Below are positions 22,560 to 35,214 of a DNA stretch of 64,000 nucleotides, one piece after another (positions within the stretch are counted from its first letter, which is position 1; each line of letters starts with the position of its first letter). The stretch lies in contig NC_061805.1 in assembly GCF_021462225.1 (NCBI RefSeq), positions 48,463,360-48,527,359 on the forward strand, given 5' to 3'. A model generated the notes under the pieces. That model was given only the letters and a program-made list of their open reading frames with translations, searched no databases and was not told the origin of the DNA. The position numbers and the translations under genes were made by a program. The DNA comes from Girardinichthys multiradiatus (taxonomy: Eukaryota > Chordata > Actinopteri > Cyprinodontiformes > Goodeidae).

Positions 22560-24770
22560 GCCTGGTCTTTTTCAAAGAAAGGCTTCAGACTACGCCAGAT
22601 TTACTGAGTTTTAGAAGAGTGTTGAATTCTTTACCCTGAAGTTTGAATGGTAGTTGTATGGTTGGTGGTCTCCTCCCTCCCGGGCCTCTGACTGCAGGTT
22701 GGTGCTGGTCTGAACAGAGAGAGTGAACAAAGCTGGGGAAGGCTGCACTGTCCTGTGGCAGGTTCAATGTAGATGGCAGAGAGCACAGCAATGCCGTCCA
22801 GAGGGAGGGAGGAAGGGAGGATGCTGTCTTTGATGGCGGACAGGAATCCTCCAGGGTCATAAATTTTTCAGCAGCTTCCATCCGTTGGGTTAGAAGGACT
22901 CGTACAGGTGTGAGGAAGCAGGTTGTTGCAGACATCTGTTCAGCACAGGGACCCGGATGTCCTCCCCGCTCCTTACCTATCACCCAGCTTCCATCGCCAC
23001 CCTGTACCCCCCCACCACCCGTTTGTGATTGCTGCTGCCTGGAGTCAGACCACTGGATTGCCAGCAGATGCAGAGGAGAGACAGAGAAAGAGAAAGAGAG
23101 TGAAACACTTTTATTTATATATATATATATATTTTTTTTTTATTTATTTTTTTTTTTTTCATGGTCTCACATTTAGAGCCCGAGGGCCTCCGACACCAAA
23201 GGTAGAGCGGGGGTGGACACAGCTGCAGTGCCGAACTTGCCCCAGGCACAAATAAAGAGATCTAATGTGGTTTGACTGTGTTGTGGGTGAGAGCACGGAG
23301 CCGGGGAGGCACTTCAGAGCCAGCTTAGCGCAGCAACATCTGCCGCCAAGTTTTCCTCGGGATTGGCTGGGGACAGCAGGTGGAGGAAGGTGGCAGGGAG
23401 CGGAAGGAGGCTGGCCTTGTTTCTGATGCTCTCTCAGGCTCTGTTTGAAGAGGCGTCGGTTTGAATGCGTGCAACGTTTTCTCTTTTCTCTTTCTCATCT
23501 GCCACCTCCCACCTTCACATGCAAGGTTTTGTTTTCTGAAAGCAGCTGTCCGCAAAATGTCAAAACAAGGTGTGCGAGGAATGATACCACAACATGCATT
23601 AAATCCTCCTCTTCCTCTTCCTCCTACGGACAAGCGGCCGAGCCAGGAGCATAGAACAGGCGCTAAGAGTTGTTCCTGCGTGTTTCCACTTGGATTTGTT
23701 CCTCTCGCTCTCATCTGTTCCTCACCAGGGGACGTGTGGGCTGAATGTGCTGTGTGTATGTGTGGAGCTTTATAGTATTACATGATGGACTCCTAAACTA
23801 TTGCTGAAATACAGTCAGCCTTTTAGTGACTGAAATATGTTTTTATAATGTAATAATCCACTAAATTTCCTTAACAAAGTGACCCGAGGAAAGAGAAGAA
23901 GGCAGCAGAAAGGAAGCTGCTTGTTTCCTCTTGTTGCTCATGATGTAACTTCAACACAATCTCTGCAAACATCAGGCTTCGACCACATATTTGTAGCATC
24001 TTTCACAGAAATAAACTAGTAAAAGCATCCGTGGTTGGTGGTTGTGGTTGGTGTCGTGGGAGTATTTAATTAAGTGTCTGTGAGCCTCTATGATGGAGGG
24101 AGGGGTGTGAGAGATGGATGGAGGTGTAAAATCAAAAGAAGAAGACTGGACTTGAAGGAGCCGAGAGCTACTGAGGGTTGAGGTGACAGTCTGTGCATGG
24201 CATGGCTGAGCTGTCTGCAGAGCTCATAGCAGTGTGTACTTGGTTTTATTTGTTCTTTCCTCTGTGCTTCATCAAAGTGTGTCCTGGATCAGCCAAAAAC
24301 TGCTGCTTCACGGGTATTATTGAGATGAAAGAGCAAAAATCCATCTGGCAACAGTTTCTTTATATTTTACCTCCAAGCTTTCAGATGTTCTTATAATGTT
24401 TTAAAGCGGACTTCATCAATAGTTCTCTTAACCATCTGAAGGTCTTTCAGAGTTTTTCTTTAGACTGTGTTCACTTTTTCATTCAGTTGGTGTCCTAGTT
24501 CTATAGTTTTCTTATAAGCCCACTTAAATCGGACCTCTCCCTCCAAACACTGGACGACATCTTTTTTATTATTATTATTGTTTGAAGTCGGCCTGTCGTT
24601 ATTGTTGCCCAGGAATATGTTAAATTTCAGACTTTTTTACCATCTTCAGGCTCGGTTAGCACTTTTTACGTGGTCCAAATTTTGCCCTGACTCTTCCACC
24701 ACATTATCAGATGTCTTCATGCAGATGTCTTTTCACCTTTCACTTTTTATACACATTTACAGGTTATTTA
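22560..24770. other. Unassigned noncoding DNA, GC-richer
   Basis: Several overlapping frames of 60-132 codons exist on both strands, none with a domain or splice context. A TA repeat with T-runs occupies 23110-23160. No exon supported. Confidence 0.4.
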
Positions 24771-24773
24771 GAC

Positions 24774-24810
24774 TGTAATGAATTGTTTCTAACCCAAACA
24801 ATTCATTACA
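24774..24810. repeat. Perfect inverted repeat, 15-bp arms
   Basis: Arms TGTAATGAATTGTTT (24774-24788) and AAACAATTCATTACA (24796-24810) flank the 7-base loop CTAACCC. It could fold as a hairpin. No other transposon-end features lie around it. Confidence 0.8.
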
Positions 24811-24854
24811 CTGTCCCCCAGCATCAGAACCTCTTTGAAGTGCCTAGGTAAATT

Positions 24855-26459
24855 TTATTTTTCATGGAAATGTTCCCACATCAGTGGGGAGATTCCTCCG
24901 TTGGCGTGAAGCACTTCAAGGTCGAGTTCTTCAGCAACCTCCACCAGGATCAGTAAGGATTTGCTGAAAGACGTCCTCTAAATAAGGGGCCAGTTCCTTC
25001 TGTCTATGGAAACGATGGAGAATAGCAAAGCGGTGAGCTGCAAATAATGCTAAAATGACAACAAAATTTATTTTAGACACGAATTTATGATGTGTTGATA
25101 TGATGTCCTGGCCATTGGACTGATAGCAGTAGCATCGTGTCTTCTGCTGATGTAAGCGATGTGTGCTGCTTTTAACTCCTAGAGGACAGAACTGTACTGC
25201 GTGTTTTCAGTATTATTATTATTACATAAACAGTTTAGCAATGTGTTTGCCATTTGTGTCTTGTTTCTGCAGCGCTAGATAATTGTTATCAAACTATAAT
25301 AATGGCTGAACGTGGTTGAGTGGAACGCTCTTTGACCTGGAGGGGCGCGGGATGCGAAGCTCCTCAACAGCATTTAAAGAGACGGCACCAAAACGAGTTG
25401 CTCTCAGACGTACCTCAGAACAGGTAAAAAAGGAGCCTGTGGAGCTACAATAACAAGGAGTTCGGACCAAAGCATACCTCAATAACTTATTAATATTTCA
25501 CAGCAGTAAAAAACTGATTTTTACATGATGAAACAAATGTTCTGGAAAAGATAAAGATGTTAAATGTTTGTGTGCTACATTCGGCTTTAGGAAAATGATT
25601 TCATCTCCTTACCTAGAGCATCCCTGGGTTATAGGCCGAATAAAAGACATGTATCCCATGTGAGATTTCTGTCATTAAAAACAGAAAAATTTATAAAAAC
25701 TTGCAAAAAAGACTTTTGATCATATCACATGGGATCTTCTGATCAAGACCACTAGAAAATTACAAAAATATCTGACTACTTGGATACAAAATGGAGAGAA
25801 ATTCAGGATGGTTTAAAACTTTTGCACAGTACTGTATCTTGCTGACACCATTAAGTTATCAGTAATTACCACTTTCCTTCTGAGGCATGAGTGTAATTAC
25901 TGTAAACAAACAGAGCCGTGGCTGAGAGGATTGGCAGCCTCTCTCTGGCCTCTTCGCTGCATTTTTACATTGTGGAGCAACCGGGTCACATTTTGTGGGA
26001 AATGTTCTGATGGTGCAAACGGAGCTCAAGTTTCTCTCATAGTTTCTCTCAATAGCAGATGGTGGATGGAGTGATGGTGGGAAAAAAAATATTTCCAATA
26101 TGTTTATCATCTACAGATATCAGCCTCAGAGGAAAGCTCTGAGCATCATTTTCAACAAGATTGTGGAAGTTGGTTCTTTGAGAAACTCTGGTTTTATTCT
26201 GAGTCATGTCAGAACCAGTCCAGTTCCCAGCCCTTAAGACACCATTTCCACTCATTGACACTATAAATAAAAATCTCAGGTTGGCACACCAAACTCACCT
26301 GTGACTGTCGTTGTGATGTTGTGCTGTTGCTGTATAATACTACAAACAAACCTATCATAGAACATTTGTCTTTTGTTTTGTTTTTACAAATTAATATTTC
26401 AGACTGACTAGAAATGAGCATTTAAAGTTTAACAGCGTACAAGTACACACTAAAAATAC
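24855..26459. other. Unassigned noncoding DNA
   Basis: Includes one end-like motif of another Tc1-type repeat near 25825-25840 (ACTTTTGCACAGTACTGTA), with no partner end found. No exon recognised. Confidence 0.4.
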
Positions 26460-26492
26460 TAATCTTTATGTAAACTATTTACATAAAGATTA
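26460..26492. repeat. Perfect inverted repeat, 15-bp arms
   Basis: Arms TAATCTTTATGTAAA (26460-26474) and TTTACATAAAGATTA (26478-26492) enclose the 3-base loop CTA. Confidence 0.8.
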
Positions 26493-26994
26493 TGCGGGGG
26501 GTGTTATTCCAGTTATTAAAATGTTTACATCATTGTGAGCAACGTTTTTAGGGTGACCTGTAATATTTAATTAGCTTTGTTTTGTTTTATTTTGTTATAT
26601 CTTGAATTTATTTTGTTATACATTTTTTTTTATATTTTCTGTTGGCATTTCTTGGATTTTTATTTAGTCTTATATTTCATTTTATTTCATTTTTCATATT
26701 TTAGGTAATTATATTCATTTAATTTTTTACTGCCTGAGCGGTTAATCTAATTTTGTGGAGGATCAACAGATTTTTAAGTGCTTAATTATTTTTTTAAAAA
26801 GAGCCATTGCAACATTAATTCATTGAAGCACCTCAGTCAAAAATATAAATAATACTGACAATATTTCAGAATAAGCCATGAGGGGCTCATTATACTTCAC
26901 AGTAAGTTGATGGTATAAAATGTAAAGATGAACTGCAGGATTTCATAGCAAATAAAATTTTAGATTAGAAAACAGTTTAAGATCATTCAGAGCT

Positions 26995-27115
26995 GCTGCT
27001 TCTCCTCATCGATGGCTGAGGAGATCCTGGGACCAACCCAGAACTCACTGGAGGGACTATTTACCCCTTCTGTCCTGGGAACACCTTGGGATCCCCTGTG
27101 AGGAGCTGGGGAATG
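26995..27115 (+). repeat. Decayed RTE/Rex3-like 3' coding fragment
   Basis: AGAGCTGCTGCTTCTCCTC, CAACCCAGAACTCACTGGAG, GGGACTATTTACCCC and CCTGGGAACACCTTGGGATC follow the order of the C-terminal Rex3 coding region ([22 protein letters not shown]). It is short, old and broken. Confidence 0.55.
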
Positions 27116-28999
27116 TCAGTTAGATGTCCCTTTATTCACCTAAACGATCCAGGTGTAAGGCCTTGGTGTCCACCTAAAGTGTTTGTTTCTCTGCTCACAG
27201 GAAAACTAATGATAAGTTCAGTGTTTATTTAAAACACTGACTTTGTATTTAATTTTTACCCACTTTAAAAAGAAGACATATTGTTTGTGTAAATCTTGGC
27301 TTTGGATCAGATTTAACCAGTCTGGGGAGAATTTTGGCTGATTTAAAGAAACAACGAGTGGATCTGAAACAAACTGCACGAGTAACAACAGTTACAGCAG
27401 CAGTAGATAAATGTTGGACACCACACCGAGGGATCAGCAGTAAACTGGCAGAAACAGTGGCTGCACGGGTGGATCAGTGTATACTGGGCAAGCTGGTCAC
27501 ATGGAAGGATTCCAAGAGAAGGAAAACTGGGCAGACTTGTTCAAGTTTGAGAAATCCACAGCGACTCGCTCTGATAACATGAGCATTAGAAAAAAAAAAT
27601 GTGCAGCAGCTGAAAAGATGGTGCAAAGCGGTGAAAATGGATGATCTCGCACATGTTGCAGAAAAGTTCACTCGACAGACTGTTCGTTTAGTCTCTTAGG
27701 TAAAGGATGTTTTTAGCAGCTTCTTTCCTTGCATATTTTGTCGCTTGATCTCAGTACGTAAAGCAGAGCAAACATTTGCAGTATGAAAAAACAAACCGGC
27801 AAACAGATGCACACATACTCATCTTCTCACACATTTGTTTGCTTTTGTCTCGTTGCATTACAATGCTGCACCGAATATGGTGAGAACATCTTTCTTGAAA
27901 CTAATAAAAGCCGTCAAACTGTATTGTTTTGTGCCTCTTTGGAGCCAAAACGTGACACATCCTCGCAGGTTTTTCAGCCGCTTTGCTCTTTCCACAGCTG
28001 TTGGAGGGAATATTTTGGTAGCTACATGTCTGAGGAGACAAAATGTTAATGTGCTATTAATATATGCTAAAACAAAGGTTTGACAGTAACATTAATGCAG
28101 AACAAAAACGTATCCACATCAGTTAGGATATTTACCAGACAAACACCGCCATGAAGCAAATGTTAACTCCAAAATTTCGCAAATGCAATATAAAGCTTTA
28201 ATTAAAAGTAAACACCCTGACAAATGATGTTAAGTTGAAACAAAGCTCCAGTTCAGAGAGCATGAGATTTTCTAATTAACGGGAGTAATTGGAATTAAAC
28301 CAGAGCATTGCAAATAATGAAGTGCTGCAAGAAGAGAAGGATGAGTGGTTCTGCAAACAGCAGTCGTTACTAATGCTCCACATTTAACCCCCTACCAGCC
28401 TCTAATTTACCGCTCTGTTTCAAAAGAAATTATGGTATTTATTTAAAGGCTTTTCTGTAGCTGCAAAATGAAAAAAGATTGAACTAAAACTTGCAGAGCT
28501 TAAGACTTTTACTCTTTTCAAATAAAGCTGTAAAACTTAACTTATTTATTCCAGTTTCCCCTGAGTAAAACGTCTTCATATTCAGCCAGAAATTACAGCC
28601 AATCCAGAAAAAAGCAAAACCTTTCAACCTTTCATTTTATATTGAAAATTATTTACACCTCTGGCAGATTTTGGTTTTTAAAATAATCTTTAAATCTTTC
28701 TAGTAACAGAAAGTATTGCTGACATTCCAACCTGAACAAGAATACCAGTAGGAACGTGCAAAACAGAACTGACCAATTATAAGCAGTTGGTTGCCAATAA
28801 TGGCCTTTGTTTTGTTATTGAGAACGGTATGAACAGTTCTGACATGATAGTTTTGTTTAAATGTAAATAGACAGAGAAATTATTTTATTTCTACAATTAT
28901 ACCCTTTGTATATTGTCTTATGTTCCTAGAGATGACTGTGTCATTTCCAAACAAAAAAACAACTTTATGGTTGAATAAAAATTAGCACATACACATCAT

Positions 29000-29004
<5 letters not shown>
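27116..29004. other. Unassigned noncoding DNA
   Basis: Short frames only (82 codons at 27334-27582, 88 at 27783-28049), without domains. No repeat ends recognised. Confidence 0.4.

Positions 29005-29036
<32 letters not shown>
29005..29036. repeat. (GT)16 microsatellite
   Basis: Sixteen uninterrupted GT units, likely length-polymorphic. Confidence 0.95.
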
Positions 29037-29039
<3 letters not shown>

Positions 29040-29074
29040 AGGCAGGTATTTAGTTTCAATTTCCTAAGTAAGGT

Positions 29075-29310
29075 AAGTGCACATCTGCCTTAATTAAATT
29101 GCCATGTTGTCTTGTCTTTCCCATTTTGAAGAGTTCAACAGAAACAGGCCTCTGTGCCATGTTAAATTTACATCCCAGGGTAACAGAAAGTCACAAATTA
29201 CTTATTAAATTATTAAATGAAAAGTTCCTATGCACTGTAACTAATATCAAATCAAACTAATAAATATTTACTTAGGTGTGTTTATTTTAAAGTAAATGTC
29301 AGAGTGCAAT
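29075..29310. repeat. Decayed dispersed repeat, same family as 47690
   Basis: CTTGTCTTTCCCATTTTGAA and AGAGT are shared with 47710-47735, followed by similar order (AACAGAAAG..., AAATTACTTATTAAA, AAAAGTTCCTATG). Probably a Tc1-derived repeat; no ends found. Confidence 0.45.
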
Positions 29311-29390
29311 AGTTGTGGCATCACAGAGTTATTTCTATTTTTTTTTTTTTTTTACTGAAAGCTAAATTAATTTTAAGATTCTTATGATAA

Positions 29391-32300
29391 GCTTTATTGC
29401 TTTTAAACTAGAACACATTTTACAAATAGAAATATTCCACCCAGAACACATCTTTTTTCCCCATTTTGGCACTTTAAAACTTGTTGCATCCAAACTATGT
29501 GACTTTTCTGCATTTTTTGTGTGTATTTAGTGTTTTTCCTCTCAAATAAAATGAAAAACTCTTCAGTTAAAGCTCTTTGCAGGCTACAGAGCAGATCATG
29601 CATTAGCAGCCGTTGCGGTGGTGGCATCGGCGTGGGGCTGTGCAGGGGGGAAGCAGCGAGCCCTGGGCCTCATTAGTCCTATCAGTGGACGGCCTTGTTA
29701 GCCCTAACAAGTAGCCAGCTGACAGCTCCATTCAGACGCCGCTCACACCCTGCCACCCCCCACTGCAGGAGTGACAGCTTTAACCGCACCGGAGAGCGCC
29801 GCTGATTTACGAGCCGCGCCTGTGCTCTCTTAACCAGATTAGTTCTTTTTACATTGAACGAGGAAAAGTAGGGCAGATGTCCGTGGGACTGGTTGTAAAT
29901 TTGATAATGACCGCCATGCACGTCCCCTCCCCCCGTTCGTATTCTCTGCCTGTCCACATCTGAGACCTTGCTGTTAGAAAAAAAGAGACGAGTTGACCCT
30001 CTTCGTGCTCGTCTCTGTGCTTCTCTGACCAAAAACATGGAAGCTAATTGTTGTTGGTGGCGGCTGGTTGGAGGTGTAAGGAGAAAACCGGCCTAATGTG
30101 GGGGAAAATATGAGGGCATGACCAGTGAGGAAACAACTTAGCTTGTTATAGATCAAATATTTATAAGTCTGAATCTTTAAGGTTGTTTAATACCTTCTTT
30201 TGTCTTAGTAAAAACCAGGTAAAAAAACTCTGATATATGACATTTATGCTCAAAGTTTTTTTTTTCCTTTTTTTTCCTGTTTAAGGCTGAAGTATTTTCC
30301 ACAAAAATATGGACATATTGTATTATTATTTTCCCCGATATGTTCGTTTTCTAAAAACATAGTTTTTACTGAAAAGTAAACAAGCTGTTTGTTGGGAATT
30401 TTAATATCCGTGCAGATTTAATGTAATTTTCCTCCACGTTAAGATGCGGCCTCTGACCTCCTGGATTAGCTCCTGTTTTTCCCCGTCGTTCCAAATCTCA
30501 TTTTGCAAGGAAATCCACTTTGAACACGTCTTCATGAGCTCAGCTCTTGAACTGTTTTCCAAAACAACAATTTTTTTTTCCCTTCCTTGCCGTTTAAAAA
30601 TGGGCGGCGTCCCTCCAGTCCGTGGGTGGGTGTTCCCTTCTCCTCTCCATTAGCTGATCGGTGTTGTTGTGTCTGGGTGGCCGGGGCTGGTACCTGCACC
30701 CTCCCCCTCGCCTGATAGGATCTGAACTGATGTCCTGCCGGTGCCTTTTTTCCCAGCATCCCTCAGACCGGTCGGAGCGGCTGACGGTGTCGCTGCGTGC
30801 CGGCCCTTTTCTTCATCACCTATTAAAATCAAAGCCCCTCCCCCGGTCGCTGGGCGAGGACCGCTGGGATCTCGGCTTTAATTAAATTACATTATTGTTA
30901 ACGTCAGCTTTGCCGAGGCCAACTCTGCCGCGTGCACTTTGCCCTCCTCCTCTTCCTCCTCTTCGACTCACCTCCTGACAGACATATAGAGGCGGGGGAA
31001 AGAGATGAGAATGTGTGCGTGTTTGGGGGGAGTAATGTATTCTAGCCCTCCCTTCCTCTCCTCCCATCCATCTGAATTTTTAAAAAGATGTAAGCAGGGA
31101 GTCATGTTAAGCGGGGAATATGTTCACAGTGAATATTCAATTAGCCTGATCGTACTTTGTATACATAAACGTAACCTTGTGACAGTGTCGGCTAATACTT
31201 CCTGAAAGGCCCTCGTGAAGATGATCCCCTCTAAAATGTTGGCCTCTGATAACGGGCGCACCTGATGAATAAACATGTAAACGTTCTGATGTTAAACACC
31301 ACGGCTTTATTTTCCGTACATGTTCAGGCTTTTTCCTAATCTCCAGGGAATTAAAACAACTCTTCTGAGCCAAACTCTGCAGCCGTTTTATACGTAGAGG
31401 CTTTTATTTCTGTACTTAAACAATCTGAAGCTCTTGTGGAATATCTCACCCTGTTTCCTCTGTTGTAAATAGAGTGGTGAAGCGTCACTAGTGTGGCTCT
31501 TCTCATTGGTTCAGAGGCTGGAGTTTTTGTCTTCCTGTCCTCCTTACTTGGCTGCCCACAGCCTGTTGCTCCAATAAAAAGGTCGGGTCCATTTTAAATG
31601 ATGATACCATCTTCAAGGATTCCAGTAGAGCTGCTGTTGGGCGGTACTTCAGTGCCGCAGCTGCAGTTATTACCGCATTCTCACATTGTATGATAATAAA
31701 ACATTAATTTCAGCTGGCTTATTATTTAGCACTAATTTGCAACAAATTTCACTAACAGGTCCAAATCATATTTAGTTGTATATAGAATATAATTGCATCA
31801 GATTCAGATGAACCCAATCACAGAGTCAGATTCACATCCAAATACTCATGGTCCAACAAAGTCTGCATAGATAAAAAGGAGACATGATACAAACACAGAA
31901 TCAATGAGTCAGGATTACTTTTTATGGGAAACAAGGGGAGAACACAAATGACATGGTAGTGCCATATTTGCCCATGGCTCTGTTGTGGAAAGATACTAAG
32001 CTAAAAGCAGAAGCACTGGGCCAGGTGTACTTTCTATGGTACAGAAAAACAGAGTACACAGCTAAACACAACTTTAATGGTTTTAAAAAGTCTGCCAGAG
32101 ACTTTTTTTTTAAGGAAAAGTGGAAAGACAAACTCTGTGGCACTCAGCCAGTGGCACTTTCTGTAGAAAGAAAAACAAAGAACACGAAGTTAACAAGAAG
32201 AATGAGTGAAAATGTATAAATGGAGACTTGCAAGAAAAAACAGCAGAATGAGAAACAATGTTAAGAATGTTTTTCATAAACCTAAAACTATATCAGCCTA

Positions 32301-32850
32301 ACTATAGAAATGTTCCAGGAAACACTAAGTTTAATCTACTTAGAGAGTAAATTATAAGTTTCCTTTGCTGCTGGCTGAGTAAATCTTGGCTGGATTGTGA
32401 CAAAACGTACATTTTTGGAATCTTTGAGATCGACGCTGGTTGTGTTTGTAGAAGCCGTGTGGTGAACGGCTGAGAATGAGTTTTGGGGTGACACCATTTT
32501 GTTTACCTTCTGATTCATCTGCTTGTAGCTTTACCTTTGTTTGTAAAAGTAGTTTTTATCAGATTTGAGCCAAGATTCTCATGTTTCTGTGGGTACCATG
32601 TCTATGTTTCACTAAGGGAAGTTACAGTAGTGAAAGTAGAAATAAAAATGTTTAATTCTTCCCAGAGTGCCGGACATGGGGGCTGAAGACAACCAGATCC
32701 TTCAAATTATAAATGCTCCTAACAGAGGCAGGCATACACAGTCTTCGTGTGCCCTCCTTGGCTGTTCTAACACTTCTTGTGCACTGACTGTCATAGCCTT
32801 TTATATCCATTATAAATATTTTTACTAATCAATTCAAAGTCCAATATGGA
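29391..32850. other. Unassigned DNA with possible conserved noncoding blocks
   Basis: No gene recognised. 29640-29880 and 30820-31200 are repeat-poor, of mixed composition and contain AATTA-type cores, so they are the better candidates for conserved regulatory DNA. 31630-31690 resembles the end of a miniature element. All inference. Confidence 0.3.
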
Positions 32851-32853
32851 GGT

Positions 32854-32935
32854 TCAGAGTGGACAGGGATCGAATCCTGATTCTTCGCCTTAAAATCCCA
32901 CTGAGCTACAGCTTAGCTAAAGCCACTCCTGATCT
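32854..32935 (-). repeat. tRNA-like SINE head, degraded
   Basis: The minus strand reads TGTAGCTCAGTGGGATTTTA and AGGATTCGATCCCTGTCC, resembling pol III A and B boxes. It lacks an intact cloverleaf and is not called a tRNA gene. Confidence 0.4.
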
Positions 32936-33354
32936 TTCAAATCATTTGCATAAGATGATATTGATGCACATTTGGTTGCGTGTGCCCAGGTTTCTACAAA
33001 ATTAACCAACTAATCAAAGAACATTAAAAGGATTTCCTGCTGGATGTAAAAACACAAATCCTCTCGACAAACTGGACTTCACTACAGCCAAAAATAACTT
33101 GGAAAAAAGCTCTTTGAACTCATCCTGTTTGATGTTTTTCAACCTTTGCACTACAGTGTGCCAGTCTGGCCAAACATTTGACTCAAGAGACATATCCGAA
33201 AATAGATTGTTCTATTCTAACATCAACTCTAAACGGGAAGCCACTGTAAACAGAAATGCCCACAGACTAACATCCTGACATATAGTTCCTTTTTTCCTGT
33301 ACAGTAATAGAGCCCTGAGTACTAATTATACCCCTTCTGATTTAAACGTTTGAC

Positions 33355-33720
33355 GTTCAGTGACCATTTAAGGCAATTAGCAGCATCCCTGTCACCGGCT
33401 GTGAAAGGGTCACTCTTATCCAATTACTGGCTTCACCTCGTTAACTCCTGCAATGCCAAGCTTCAGCCATTTTTTTCTTCCATGTGATCTTAATTATGCT
33501 AATGAGTTTAAGCATTAGCTCTTTAATGGTAAACTGTGGGCCCACGCACTCTTTAAAGCGATTTAAATTTGTATTTGACCTCCTAATTAATTTCACTGCC
33601 TGCGTTAAGTGACCTCGTGCCTGCCGTGATTAGCCCTGGCTGTGGATCTGGTTCCATTGGATGTTAAATATTTGATTGGAAGCGGAGCATTTAGGCTGTT
33701 TCCATTTCAGCTCTGACGTT
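33355..33720. other. Candidate conserved noncoding element
   Basis: A 360-bp block without repeats, with many homeodomain-type cores (GGCAATTAGC, CTTAATTATGCTAATGAG, CCTAATTAATTTC) and a CACTGCCTGCGTTAAGTGAC stretch. The texture matches vertebrate developmental enhancers. No alignment was possible here. Confidence 0.3.
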
Positions 33721-34807
33721 GTGTCTCAGTCTGGCTGTTAGGAAGGTTTTAGTTAACTCTGTGGGAGATTCCAACTGTATGTCCTCTGATGTAAACAGAT
33801 GTCTTCTTTAAGAAGGCTGCAGAAAGCCTTTTTCCCGTCATTCCCTGGGTCTGAATTTCTCATTCATTCTCACAACTGCAGCCGAATGTCCCATGAATAA
33901 ATGACTCTGTTGTATTATTGATTGGGGGGGGGGGCATTTGACAGGAGTTGGATAAACAGCACAGCCACTAATTGAGAGTATTCATGAAGGGCTTCCAGAT
34001 GCGGTTGTCACGTCTTGGCCCAGACCGACCTCCTGGGCGTCCTCGGTGCGGCGCTCGTGAATCGGAAGAGTTTGATGCATCTGTGTCATTTGTCCCACCC
34101 GGCCTGCTTTTTTTTTGCACCATCTTGGGAAAGGAACTCCGACTTTTACCACATATTCTGTCAATATGTCGTTCATCATTATTATAAATCTATCTGATGG
34201 TAATGACTACAGTTTATAAAACAGCTTATTAACCTTTACTAGAGTGTGATCTTTTACAATTGATAGGTTGTCTCCCCTTCAATTATACTGAGTGATGATG
34301 ATACAGATTTAATTAATGCTTAAGTGCTCTAATGGCTTCTTTTAATCACTGTTTCAGCAGTTCTCGGCTTCAGCTTTCTTCTGTTTGTTGCTGATATTCA
34401 CCACGATGTTAAAAGTCAGGCCCAGTGGTTTCTGTGATGCAAATCATGGAGTGTTGTGGAAGTTACCATCCAAATGCAATCCAATGAGTCTTGGTATTTT
34501 TCAGCCTTTTCAGTGATGTTTGCAGTGAAAGAGAGACTGTATTGGTCGCTATAGTCCCCTGTCTGTGGATGTGACCGGTTCGGCCTGGTCACATCCATGT
34601 AGTAGAAATCTTAAAGTTATGTCTTTTTATTTTTTACAAAATGGGAAAATTTTATTTATCTATGAATGGAGTTCCTATACAGTCTGGAAAAGTTTGGAAG
34701 TATTTTCCAAAAAAAAAAATTTAACATGGACAAATTTTACTATGTTGACTATATTGTTAGCGTCATAGTGAGCCTGTGAGGCTAACGATATTCATATTCC
34801 CATTGCC
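33721..34807. other. Unassigned noncoding DNA
   Basis: Only short frames without domains. A poly-G run lies at 33924-33934. No repeat ends. Confidence 0.4.
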
Positions 34808-34809
34808 TA

Positions 34810-34940
34810 GACAGGGCCTTCCAGAAGTATTAATACACTTTGAAGTTTTTCACATTTTTTTAAAAATAAGAACCACAAACATAATGTATTTACTTGGATC
34901 TTATGTGATGTACCCACACTAAGTGGAAGTATAATTATTA
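34810..34940 (+). repeat. Tc1-like terminal fragment, one end only
   Basis: ACAGGGCCTTCCAGAAGTAT, then AATACACTTTGAAGTTTTTC and CTTGGATCTTATGTGATG, follow the terminal region of an abundant fish Tc1 family. No internal coding or second end was found before the SINE that follows. Confidence 0.55.
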
Positions 34941-34949
34941 TTCAGCTGC

Positions 34950-35214
34950 TTTTACTGGAGCCCGGTTGCCTATCTCCAGTGGTGAGAGGCGGGGTACACC
35001 CTGAACCGGTCTGTCCATCACAGGGCAACACTCGCACCTGAAGGCAATTTGGAGACCAGTTAACAGTCATGTTTTTGGATTGCGAAAGGTAACTGGAGTA
35101 CCCGGAGAGAACCCATGCACGCACAGGGAGAACATGGAAACTCCCCAGGCTATTTTTCAAACCCAGGACCTTTTTCCTGCCAAGCAACAGTGCTACCAAC
35201 TGTGCAGCCTGTTG
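34950..35214 (-). repeat. tRNA-headed fish SINE, degraded copy
   Basis: The reverse complement shows head CTGCACAGTTGGTAGCACTG, AGGTCCTGGGTTTGAAAAAT, ACATTCTCC-like and TCTCTCCGGGTACTCCAG, AACTGTTAACTGG, and CCTGGAGATAGGCAACCGG tail parts in the order of the 44477 copy. Confidence 0.75.

Noticed and set aside
22585..23775. Several overlapping open frames of 60-132 codons on both strands
   Set aside because: GC-richer DNA gives longer chance frames. No domain, no splice-site logic and heavy low-complexity content (TA and T runs).
25825..25840. Complete Tc1 element ending in GCACAGTACTGTA
   Set aside because: Only one end-like motif is visible; no partner end or transposase remnant was found upstream.
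32854..32935. Possible minus-strand tRNA gene
   Set aside because: tRNA-like boxes without consistent stems; treated as a SINE relic.
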